5,552 nucleotides of DNA from J134 sp964484045 (GCA_964484045.1 CAZAEP010000176.1:1-5552); one strand, 5' to 3'. Positions 1 to 5,328 are shown, numbered from the stretch's first letter. Numbers and translations: made by a program. Notes: generated from the sequence alone by a model not told the origin.

Positions 1-15
1 CATCGCGTCGCCTCC
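1..15 (-). promoter_or_regulatory. Ribosome binding site and start codon of a gene running off the left edge
   Basis: On the minus strand a GGAGG motif (complement of 11-15) is followed by a 7-base spacer and an ATG formed by the complement of bases 1-3, the very edge of the window. This is ideal Shine-Dalgarno geometry, so a gene probably starts here and continues leftwards. It would be co-oriented with the cytochrome P460 gene and could be its downstream neighbour. Only the start codon is visible, so nothing can be said about the product. Confidence 0.4.
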
Positions 16-31
16 GCTCACCGCCGCCTGC

Positions 32-193
32 CTATCCGCTGCAACGGCGGATGGGCCGCGCCATTTCGTCGCCTGCCTCGGATCCGTGATCCCATCCTCG
101 CGATTCTGTGCCCCCGGCAGGCTGCCGTCGCAAGAGGAAAAGCGTGGAACGGCGCGTGAATATGGCCGGTCTTGCCACGGGCGGCGAGGCCAT
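32..193 (-). CDS. Doubtful small ORF (53 aa), no recognised family
   Basis: The stretch 1-312 holds no clear large gene. On the minus strand a purine-rich GGGGGAGGGG tract (about 201-210 on the complement) precedes two closely spaced ATGs in different frames. The ATG at 191-193 has the better spacing from GGAGG (9 bases) and opens a 53-residue Arg-rich ORF (MASPPVARP...) ending in TAG at 32-34. The other ATG (198-200) lies only 2 bases from the motif and opens a 60-residue ORF ending in TGA at 18-20, close to the next start at the window edge. Neither product has a recognisable domain, signal peptide or typical protein composition. Both may be chance ORFs in GC-rich spacer DNA; the Shine-Dalgarno is the only positive evidence. 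Confidence 0.2.
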   Translation of the reverse strand: MASPPVARPAIFTRRSTLFLLRRQPAGGTESRGWDHGSEAGDEMARPIRRCSG

Positions 194-270
194 CGCGCAT
201 CCCCTCCCCCTTGTGAGACACCCCGCAGTGCGACCATGGCCGACACCCGCGGGGCGCTCGATCGTTCCGG

Positions 271-298
271 AAACCGGCTCCCGGTCATCCGGGGCCGG
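271..298 (-). terminator. Weak hairpin terminator candidate after the P460 gene
   Basis: Read on the minus strand, an interrupted stem forms: CCGGC, a 1-base bulge, CCGG, loop ATGA, CCGG, a 2-base bulge, GCCGG (294-298 pairing with 274-278, and 289-292 with 281-284). It is followed by only three Ts (271-273). It begins 15 bases past the P460 stop codon. The position and stem fit transcription termination, but the short T-run makes it a weak or assisted terminator at best. Confidence 0.4.
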
Positions 299-312
299 CC
301 CTCGGCAGGTCC

Positions 313-1711
313 CTAATGCTTGCGATATTTCTCCGGCATGAAATAGAGCGAGTCCTGCATCTCGGCGAGCGGCACATGGCAGTCGACGCAGAACTGCACC
401 CGCGACGAGCCCTCGCCATTGGTCGTCCCGTAGACGCTGCCATTGGGCATGATCATGGTGTATTTCCAGTCGTCGGACCCGGAATTGAAGCCCGCAGGCA
501 TCTTTTCCATGACGAACAGCGGACCGGGTGACACCGCGCCATCCCCACCGACTGCGAAGCTGTCCTTGGCGAGCACCGAGCCCACCGGCATCTTGCCGAC
601 ATTTTCGAACCTGCCGTAAGACGCCGCTCCGGTCGGATTGGCGTAATTGTTCACATAGCGGCCGCCATGGGTCGCCGACTGATAGGCGACCGTGTTGAAC
701 ACAGGCCAGCCCTGATATCCGGCAACGCTCGAGACCCCGGCCTTGGCATAGGCCCCGGCAAGGGACTCCCTGATGCAGCCATAGGCATCGCCCGCTTCCG
801 CATCGGTGATCGCCGCAGCGGCACCGGCCCCGCACGGGTTGCAGGGATTGCTCGCCCCGCAGGGATTGCACGGGTTCTTCGCGGCACAGGGATTGCACGG
901 GTTCTTCGCCGCGCAGGGATTGCACGGGTTCTTCGCCGCGCAGGGATTGCACGGGTTGCAGCCCTTCTTCGCAGCACAGGGATTCTTCGCCGCGCAGGGA
1001 TTGCAGGGGTGGCAGCCTTTCGCCGCCTTCAACCGCGGAACATAGCAAGCCGAGGCCATCATCGCACCGGCGCCCGCCGCACAGGGATTGCAGGGATGAC
1101 AGCCCTTCATCTCCTTCTTCTNNNNNNNNNNNNNNNNNNNNNNNNNNNNNNNNNNNNNNNNNNNNNNNNNNNNNNNNNNNNNNNNNNNNNNNNNNNNNNN
1201 NNNNNNNNNNNNNNNNNNNNNTCGCGGCGCAGGGATTGCACGGATGGCAACCCTTCATCATCTCCTTCTTCTTCGCAGCGCACGGATTGCACGGGTGACA
1301 CTGCAGCATCGCGAGCCGCACGCCGCCGAAGCGCGCCGAGGCCGTCGCGCCGGGACCGCAGGGCTTCTTCTTCGCCGCACAGGGATTGCAGGGATGACAG
1401 CCCTTCATCTCCTTCTTCTTCGCGGCGCAGGGATTGCACGGATGGCAACCCTTCATCATCTCCTTCTTCTTCGCGGCGCACGGATTGCACGGGCGACACT
1501 GGATGAGAAGCGCCAACACGGCCGGCTTCGGCTGCGCCATCGGCAAGGGTGCCGTGGCACTCGCTGCCCAGCTCTCCGACGGCGCTGCCTGCGCCGCAGG
1601 GGCATGCCCTCCCATGACGACACCGGCGCCGATCAAGGCCGGGAAAAATGCCCCCGACATCAGCCTGCCGCGTCGGGATGTGGACATGAGTCCCAAGCGT
1701 CGAGATTTCAC
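313..1711 (-). CDS. Exported cytochrome P460-family protein with long CNPC-repeat region; interrupted by assembly gap
   Basis: The C-terminal ~165 residues (about 313-810) match the cytochrome P460 family, periplasmic c-type haem proteins known for hydroxylamine or NO chemistry; substrate here is unknown. One haem motif, CVDCH (376-390), lies near the C-terminus, as usual for the family; the preceding stretch FVMEKMPAGF is also typical. The GTG start at 1711 is chosen because AAGGAGG lies 7 bases upstream; the next ATG (1687) lacks this. Residues 1-42 look like a signal peptide, with Arg-rich n-region, hydrophobic core and cleavage near AQA/AP. Between signal and haem domain lie about a dozen repeats of CHPCNPCAAKKKEMKG and then NPCNPCAAK, with about 35 cysteines. 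These resemble soft-metal ligands or disulfides, but that is inference. The 100-N gap breaks the frame artificially; removing the Ns gives an in-frame protein of 432 residues, a minimum if repeats are missing. I could not assign the haem-crosslinking lysine. P460 assignment is strong; the repeat function is unknown. Confidence 0.85.
860..964 (-). repeat. 27-base tandem repeat encoding NPCNPCAAK units
   Basis: Three 27-base units start at 860, 887 and 914, each beginning CAGGGATTGCACGGGTTCTT on the plus strand. The second and third are identical and the first differs at its last bases (gcggca versus gccgcg). A partial fourth unit starts at 941. Nine codons per unit encode the minus-strand repeat NPCNPCAAK; degenerate units (GAS, GAG in place of AAK) lie at about 824-859, towards the haem domain. 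The near identity at DNA level implies recent unit duplication or conversion and predicts copy-number variation between strains. Confidence 0.9.
1075..1501 (-). repeat. 198-base tandem duplication inside the P460 gene, spanning the gap
   Basis: The plus-strand segment 1373-1419 is identical to 1075-1121, and 1420-1501 matches 1222-1303 with two mismatches. If the 100 Ns are removed, the two copies are 129-base matches at a distance of 198 bases, or exactly 66 codons. Each unit encodes three CxPCNPCAA blocks with KKKEMMKG and KKKEMKG linkers, then a Gly/Ala-rich spacer. The spacers have diverged: one contains GPGATASARFGGVRL, the other GAGAMMASACYVPRL. The repeat explains why assembly failed here. 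Confidence 0.85.
1122..1221. other. Assembly gap (100 Ns) within the repeat region
   Basis: Exactly 100 Ns, the conventional placeholder for a gap of unknown size. The left flank ends in ...CTTCTTCT and the right flank begins TCGCGGCGC; together they recreate the intact sequence seen at 1408-1428. The frame on either side is restored when the true gap length is a multiple of three, including zero. The sequence itself does not show whether extra 198-base units are missing. Confidence 0.95.
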
Positions 1712-1718
1712 GATACCG

Positions 1719-1725
1719 CCTCCTT
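1719..1725 (-). promoter_or_regulatory. Shine-Dalgarno of the P460 gene (decides the GTG start)
   Basis: The complement reads AAGGAGG, a near-perfect anti-16S match, 7 bases before the GTG at 1709-1711. It selects this GTG over the in-frame ATG at 1685-1687. Confidence 0.8.
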
Positions 1726-1837
1726 CTCAATCCGACTCTGTGCCGGCCAATTCTTGCGCCCGTCTCCGGCTTCTCTGCCGCCCCGGTTCTCCGCGAACGC
1801 CCCTTTGCCCCGGAGCCCGGTTCGGACCCCGTCTCCC

Positions 1838-1866
1838 CCTACAGATACCGAAATTGGGGTCGTCAA
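1838..1866 (-). promoter_or_regulatory. Possible promoter of the P460 gene
   Basis: In the 277-base spacer between the prepilin peptidase stop and the P460 start, the minus strand has TTGACG (complement of 1861-1866), a 17-base spacer, and TGTAGG (complement of 1838-1843). The -35 is good (5 of 6) but the -10 is poor (3 of 6). It would give a leader of roughly 120 bases. The rest of the spacer shows no clear operator, terminator or second gene. Confidence 0.3.
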
Positions 1867-1988
1867 CGCCATTCACAGTTCCGTGTGCACGAATCGCCGC
1901 ATGCTTGTCGCAAAATCGCACGACGGACTTCGGCAGGACCGCCCCGGAAATCGGACGGGCGCCATCGATTCATAGCCGGAAATCGCCC

Positions 1989-2747
1989 CTAGCCCGCGAC
2001 AAGCGGTGGGGCATAAAGCCACACCAGCCAAGCGCCAAGTGCAAGGAAAGGAGCGAAGGGAAGGGCATCGCCGAGCCCGAGTCGGCGTCCTGAAACGGCG
2101 AGCATGAGAACGGCAAGAAGCCCGCCTGCGCTGGCGATGAGGAGCACCAGCGGCAACCCCTGCCACGCCACCCATGCCCCCGCCGCGGCGAAGAGTTTCG
2201 CGTCACCGCCGCCGAGTCCGTCGCGGCCGCGCAATCGCCGGTAGGTCCAGGCGACCGACTGCATGAAGAGAAATCCTGTCGCCGCACCGACAAGATGCGC
2301 CACGAGATCGAGGCGCGGTTCGAGTGCCGCGACAAGCAGCCCTGCCGCCACAAGGGGCAGCGACAGGCAGTCGGGAACGAAGTAATGGCGCGCGTCGATG
2401 ACCGCGATGGTGAGCAGACACTGCCCGAACAACAGCGAGGCGATGGCAAGCCATCCCGCGCCGACCGCGAGAACCACCTGCAGCGCAAGGGCGAGCCCGG
2501 CGAGTTCGAAAGCGAAAAGCCACGTCGGAATCGCCGTGCCGCAGGCGCGGCAGCGGCCGCGCGCCAGCAGATAGGACAGGATGGGAATGAGCGACCCGGG
2601 ACCGAGGCGCCGACCGCAACGGGCGCAGCGCGAGAAGCCGGTGATCGCGAGGCCGCGCGGCAGGCGGTCGGCGAGCGTGGCGAAGAAACTCGCGAGAACC
2701 GGACCGAGCAGGAGGACAAGGACGGCGAAGATCGCCTCCGCGCTCAT
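1989..2747 (-). CDS. Type IV prepilin peptidase, A24 family (PilD/GspO-like)
   Basis: A 252-residue polytopic inner-membrane aspartic protease. This family cleaves the leader of type IV prepilins and pseudopilins and, in the full-length form, N-methylates the new N-terminus. Visible motifs: an N-terminal segment ending ADRLPRG (residues 26-32); the two CxxC pairs of the cytoplasmic zinc loop (Cys41/Cys44 and Cys66/Cys69); catalytic Asp118 in AVIDARHYFVPD; and catalytic Asp182 in GGGDAK. Several hydrophobic membrane segments follow. The Cys-containing domain marks the long PilD type and not the short CpaA type. I chose the ATG at 2745-2747 because the family motif begins just after it; upstream in-frame codons would run back into cpdR. 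It starts 10 bases after the cpdR stop, so the two are probably co-transcribed. No pilin or secretion gene is in this window, so the substrate is unknown. The stop is TAG at 1989-1991, with no clear terminator after it. Confidence 0.93.
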   Translation of the reverse strand: MSAEAIFAVLVLLLGPVLASFFATLADRLPRGLAITGFSRCARCGRRLGPGSLIPILSYLLARGRCRACGTAIPTWLFAFELAGLALALQVVLAVGAGWLAIASLLFGQCLLTIAVIDARHYFVPDCLSLPLVAAGLLVAALEPRLDLVAHLVGAATGFLFMQSVAWTYRRLRGRDGLGGGDAKLFAAAGAWVAWQGLPLVLLIASAGGLLAVLMLAVSGRRLGLGDALPFAPFLALGAWLVWLYAPPLVAG

Positions 2748-2757
2748 TCTCAGAGCC

Positions 2758-3120
2758 TCATGCGGCGCACAGCTCGTCGATCGCGGCAACCACGTCCTTG
2801 AGGTGGAAGGGTTTCGAGAGCACCCGCGCATCGGTGGCGATGGGCTCGTCGCCGTGATTGAGCGCCACCGCGGCGAAACCGGTAATGAAAACGACCTTCA
2901 TCTCCGGCGCGAGAACGGCGGCGCGCTTGGCAAGCGCGAGACCGTCCATGCCGGGCATCACGATATCGGTCAAGAGGAGGTCGAACTCGTCGCTCGCGAC
3001 ATGCGGCAGGGCATCCGTACCGGAGCCGACGGCGACGACCTCATGACCTGCGCGCTCGAGCGAGCGGGCGAGAAAATTCCGCATCGCATCGTCGTCTTCG
3101 GCAATCAAGATACGCCCCAT
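2758..3120 (-). CDS. cpdR: Single-domain response regulator CpdR
   Basis: A 120-residue stand-alone receiver domain with no output domain. Visible: the acidic pocket (EDDD, residues 8-11), phospho-acceptor Asp52 in LLLTDIVMPGMDG, Thr80 in FITGF, and Lys103 in VLSKPF. The start ARILxAEDDDxxRNFLxRxLxxAGHEV and the LTDIVMPGxDG stretch are typical of alphaproteobacterial CpdR. In Caulobacter, CpdR is phosphorylated through the CckA-ChpT relay and, when unphosphorylated, helps ClpXP localise to the pole and degrade cell-cycle substrates. The C-terminus ends in Ala-Ala, which would fit a ClpXP-recognised tail. The ATG at 3118-3120 is chosen because it begins directly at the receiver fold and has GGGAG a few bases upstream; a longer reading frame from 3228 would add 36 residues of no family character. 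It is divergent from the amidohydrolase gene and leads the prepilin peptidase. Confidence 0.88.
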   Translation of the reverse strand: MGRILIAEDDDAMRNFLARSLERAGHEVVAVGSGTDALPHVASDEFDLLLTDIVMPGMDGLALAKRAAVLAPEMKVVFITGFAAVALNHGDEPIATDARVLSKPFHLKDVVAAIDELCAA

Positions 3121-3164
3121 CACTTGCTCCCAACCGGCCGCCCCGCCCTCCGACGGTTCCCTGC

Positions 3165-3193
3165 ATGACAGAGAGTGGTATACACTGCGTAAA
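3165..3193 (-). promoter_or_regulatory. Candidate cpdR promoter
   Basis: On the minus strand TTTACG (complement of 3188-3193), a 17-base spacer and TGTCAT (complement of 3165-3170) match the -35 and -10 consensus at 4 of 6 positions each. It would leave a leader of about 40 bases before the cpdR ATG. The same 106-base divergent spacer must also carry the promoter of the amidohydrolase gene. For that, TATACA at 3179-3184 is the only plausible -10, without a good -35. Confidence 0.4.
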
Positions 3194-3226
3194 ACGCCGT
3201 CGAAAGAATTCCAAGTATCGGCTCGC

Positions 3227-4129
3227 ATGTCAAAAGCTTCCCCACCTGCCGGCGTCCGTCCGTTCGAGCTTCGTGTTCCGGAGGGAACGGCCGGGCCGGT
3301 GGTCTGCTCCTCGCCGCACAGCGGGCGTTTCTATCCCAGAGCCTTCAAGCGCATGTCGCGGCTCGACGAGCACAGCCTCAGGCGCTCCGAGGACAGCCAT
3401 GTCGATGCGCTCTTCGCCGCCGCGCCCGAGGTCGGGGCGAGCCTTCTCGCGGCGCGTTATCCGCGCGCCTATGTCGATCTCAATCGCGCTGCAAACGAGC
3501 TCGACCCGCTGCTCTTCGAGGATCCGCTGCCGGTGGATGCGCACGCCGACAGCGACCGCGTCGCCGCGGGGCTCGGCGTGATCGCCCGCGTCGTCGCCTC
3601 GGGCATGCCGATCTATGCCGGACGCCTGCCGCTCGAGGAGGCGGACCGGCGCATCGCCGCCATCTATCGCCCCTATCACGCCGCCCTTGCGGAGCTACTG
3701 AGAACGGCGCGCAGGCGCTGGGGCTGGAGCCTGCTGCTCGATTGCCACTCCATGCCCTCGGGCACCGGTGGCGCATCTCGGACGACCGCCGACGGCCTCG
3801 CCGGCGGCGTCGACATCGTCCTCGGCGACTGCCACGGCGCGAGCTGCGCCCCCGGACTGGTTGCCACCGCCGAGTCGGCACTCCGCGAGATGGGCTATCG
3901 CGTGCGCCGCAACCGGCCTTATGCGGGCGGCTATTGCACGCAGCATTACGGACGTCCCGAGACCGGTGCCCACGCCTTGCAGATCGAGATCAATCGAGCG
4001 CTCTACATGGACGAGACGACCCTCCGCCGGCGCCCCGACTTCTCCCGCACCGCCGCAGACATGACGCGGCTGCTCGCCGCGCTGATGCGCCATGACTTCA
4101 ATTCCGAGCAGACCGTCGCCGCCGAGTAG
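3227..4129 (+). CDS. N-formylglutamate amidohydrolase family protein
   Basis: A 300-residue cytoplasmic zinc-hydrolase-like protein. The family includes HutG-type enzymes that split N-formyl-L-glutamate to formate and glutamate in one branch of histidine degradation. Family motifs in order: SSPHSGRFYP (residues 28-37), SEDSHVD (54-60), ARYPRAYVDLNRAANELDP (76-94), YRPYH (147-151), LLDCHSMP (170-177), DIVLGDCHG (196-204), RPYAGGYCTQHYG (230-242) and ALQIEINRALYM (250-261). The His and Asp/Glu residues expected for metal binding are present (His31, His174, Glu254 region), so it looks catalytically intact. No hut genes are nearby, so a role in histidine catabolism is not supported by context; in alphaproteobacteria such stand-alone copies are common and their true substrate is uncertain. 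The ATG lacks a clear Shine-Dalgarno. The stop TAG at 4127-4129 is followed only by a small 5-bp hairpin (4134-4146) without a T-run. Confidence 0.88.
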   Translation: MSKASPPAGVRPFELRVPEGTAGPVVCSSPHSGRFYPRAFKRMSRLDEHSLRRSEDSHVDALFAAAPEVGASLLAARYPRAYVDLNRAANELDPLLFEDPLPVDAHADSDRVAAGLGVIARVVASGMPIYAGRLPLEEADRRIAAIYRPYHAALAELLRTARRRWGWSLLLDCHSMPSGTGGASRTTADGLAGGVDIVLGDCHGASCAPGLVATAESALREMGYRVRRNRPYAGGYCTQHYGRPETGAHALQIEINRALYMDETTLRRRPDFSRTAADMTRLLAALMRHDFNSEQTVAAE

Positions 4130-4160
4130 AAGACCCTGCCGCAGGGCATGGGCGCCAATG

Positions 4161-4188
4161 AAAAAAGGGCCGTGCCAAAGCACGGCCC
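4161..4188 (-). terminator. Intrinsic terminator of the small RNA
   Basis: On the minus strand, GGGCCGTG, loop CTTTGG, CACGGCCC form a perfect 8-bp stem (4167-4174 with 4181-4188), followed at once by six Ts (complement of 4161-4166). There is no T-run on the plus side, so this acts leftwards and not for the plus-strand amidohydrolase gene. Confidence 0.9.
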
Positions 4189-4245
4189 AAGTTCAGGGAG
4201 GAAACGCCCACGGAGGGCATGTGAAGCGGGGGGAAACCGCTCCAC
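4161..4245 (-). ncRNA. mmgR: MmgR/alpha-r8 family small RNA (Rfam 'suhB')
   Basis: Read on the minus strand, the locus has three elements in order. First is a hairpin GCGG-loop-CCGC (about 4225-4240). Second is a short hairpin GCCC-TCCGT-GGGC (4207-4219), then the single-stranded GTTTCCTCCCTGAACTT (4189-4205). Third is a strong terminator hairpin ending in six Ts. The unpaired UUUCCUCCCU core followed by GAACUU and a G+C terminator stem is what I recall as the hallmark of the alpha-r8/MmgR RNAs of Rhizobiales. In Sinorhizobium meliloti this Hfq-bound RNA limits polyhydroxybutyrate accumulation. The anti-Shine-Dalgarno-like core suggests base pairing with ribosome binding sites. The 5' end at about 4245 is inferred from the promoter and gives about 85 nt, close to the known size. 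It is convergent with the amidohydrolase gene. Confidence 0.78.
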
Positions 4246-4251
4246 GACCGT

Positions 4252-4279
4252 AATTTAATACGTGCCGCTCCGATTTCAA
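4252..4279 (-). promoter_or_regulatory. Candidate promoter of the small RNA
   Basis: On the minus strand TTGAAA (complement of 4274-4279, 5 of 6 to consensus), a 16-base spacer and TAAATT (complement of 4252-4257, 4 of 6). The predicted start at about 4245 falls just before the first hairpin of the RNA, which supports it. An AT-rich patch here stands out from the GC-rich surroundings. Confidence 0.5.
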
Positions 4280-4497
4280 CGTATATTCTGTCACAATCGG
4301 CTTAAGAGTTCGTTACAATTTCCCGTTTTCGACGACCGGTCGCCACGTCCCGAGCGCCACCGGACCCATCCCGGGGCTCAGAGCGCGGCCGGACGAGGCC
4401 GGCAATTGCCATCTCGCGCCATCTCCCATAGAGGAGGACGGGGTCGTCGGTCCCCGGTCGGCGATGTCCGTTCCTCTGACCTCATCGCAATGAGCTC
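4280..4497. other. Untranslated spacer between the small RNA and the membrane protein gene
   Basis: Together with the small RNA this forms a 368-base stretch without a convincing protein gene. On the plus strand, TACAAT at 4314-4319 could be a -10 with GTCACA at 4290-4295 as a poor -35 (18-base spacer). A leader of about 170 bases would follow. It contains a small hairpin GCCGG-6-CCGGC (4388-4403), an orphan Shine-Dalgarno-like GAGGAGG (4431-4437) with no start codon at proper distance, and a CGGGG-8-CCCCG inverted repeat (4439-4456). A reading frame from GTG 4262 to 4501 crosses these and looks non-coding. Confidence 0.5.
4302..4316. promoter_or_regulatory. CtrA-like half-site pair (TTAA-N7-TTAC)
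   Basis: TTAA at 4302-4305 and TTAC at 4313-4316 are separated by seven bases, one base from the CtrA consensus TTAA-N7-TTAA. It lies just upstream of the small RNA -35 and overlaps the possible plus-strand -10. A chance match is quite possible. Confidence 0.2.
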
Positions 4498-5310
4498 GTG
4501 ATCGATTTTCTTCTCTCCCGCTCGGCGCTCGACGCGCTCTATCTTCCCGCCGCCATTGCGGCGGCGCTGGTGCTCTGGGCGCCGGTGGTGCGCAAGCCGA
4601 ACCCGGTGGGCCTGGCGCTCGCCGCGGCGTTCCTCATCGGATTTCTGCTCGTGCGTCCGCTTCCCGTGTTCCCCCCCATCGGCGGCATCGGCTGGCTGCC
4701 CTACGCCATGCTCGCGGGCCTCGTCACGGGCCTCTTCGCCGACCGCCCGCGGACGCGGCTGTTCGCGGCGCTCGGCTTCGTCATCCTGCTGCCGCCGCTG
4801 ATCACGATCGCGGTCGGCTCGGAAACCTATCTGCCCTTCCTGCGCGGCCCCGCCTGGCTCAACTACGCGATTCTGAGCGCCGGCGGCCTGTTGGCTTTCG
4901 CCCGCCTCGCCGAGCGCGGAGCGAGCGCGTCTGCGGCGCGGATGCTAATCTTTGCCAGCGCCGGCGTCGCGATCCTGGCGGCGCTTTACGGCGGCCGCAT
5001 CGCCGTACACGCTTTCGGCCTCCTTGCCGTCATCCTCGGCGCCGCCTTCGCCGCCCGACGCAGCGGGCTCGCCTGGCCGCGCTCGGCGAGCTATGCCGCC
5101 GCCGCCACCTATTTCACCCTCCTCGCCACGCTCGTGCTGTCGCGCGAGCTGCTCGCCCTGCCGGCGGGACTGACGCTCCTGCCTTTCTTCACGCCGCGCC
5201 TCGCCGAGCGTTTGCTGCCGGAGACGAGTCCGTTCGTGCCGGTGCTCGATGTCCTGCTCTCGCTGCTCGCGATCGCCGTCGTCGTCTGGACCTATCTGGC
5301 CGGGATCTGA
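4498..5310 (+). CDS. Polytopic membrane protein of unknown function
   Basis: A 270-residue, very hydrophobic protein with about eight to ten predicted membrane segments (roughly residues 14-30, 37-53, 62-80, 87-106, 122-137, 147-166, 169-186, 199-216 and 247-268, with a possible one near 220-231). Loops carry Arg and Lys (RKPNP 32-36, ADRPRTR 81-87, AARRSG 185-190). I recognise no catalytic motif, transporter signature or cofactor site. The start is GTG at 4498, forced by an in-frame TGA at 4477-4479 with no other start between; the Shine-Dalgarno is weak (GAG three bases upstream). Two tiny frames end at this start (ATG 4464 to TGA 4493, and ATG 4490 to TGA 4501, the latter overlapping as GTGA), so translational coupling is conceivable. 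It is followed after 80 bases by typA, which has its own promoter. Inner-membrane location is clear; function is not. Confidence 0.8.
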   Translation: MIDFLLSRSALDALYLPAAIAAALVLWAPVVRKPNPVGLALAAAFLIGFLLVRPLPVFPPIGGIGWLPYAMLAGLVTGLFADRPRTRLFAALGFVILLPPLITIAVGSETYLPFLRGPAWLNYAILSAGGLLAFARLAERGASASAARMLIFASAGVAILAALYGGRIAVHAFGLLAVILGAAFAARRSGLAWPRSASYAAAATYFTLLATLVLSRELLALPAGLTLLPFFTPRLAERLLPETSPFVPVLDVLLSLLAIAVVVWTYLAGI

Positions 5311-5328
5311 CTCCATCCCCGGGCGCGA

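Noticed and set aside
860..964. Regular direct repeats that could suggest a CRISPR array
   Set aside because: The units are contiguous with no unique spacers, keep a coding frame of nine codons, and belong to the P460 gene.
806..1045. Plus-strand Gly/Phe-rich repetitive ORF (GLHGFFAAQ units)
   Set aside because: It is the antisense reading of the CNPC repeats. The minus-strand frame has a signal peptide, ribosome site and haem domain; the plus frame has none.
1672..1691. Twin-arginine export signal in the P460 leader (SRRGRLM)
   Set aside because: It lacks the expected hydrophobic residue after the twin arginines, and c-type haem proteins are normally exported unfolded by Sec before haem attachment.
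32..1711. A single 559-residue minus-strand reading frame across the gap
   Set aside because: It keeps the repeat frame only upstream of the Ns; beyond the 100-N placeholder it reads the wrong frame. The haem domain lies in the other frame, so this long ORF is an artefact.
1712..1988. A further gene or riboswitch between the P460 and prepilin peptidase genes
   Set aside because: ORFs here lack ribosome sites and protein-like composition, and I see no known riboswitch motif or strong hairpin.
4167..4188. Hairpin as terminator of the plus-strand amidohydrolase gene
   Set aside because: The run of six A/T pairs is on the left side only, so the T-run follows the stem only in minus-strand transcripts.
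4262..4501. 79-residue plus-strand ORF before the membrane protein gene
   Set aside because: It starts at a GTG inside the small RNA promoter without a ribosome site, has non-protein-like Arg-rich composition and no recognisable motif.
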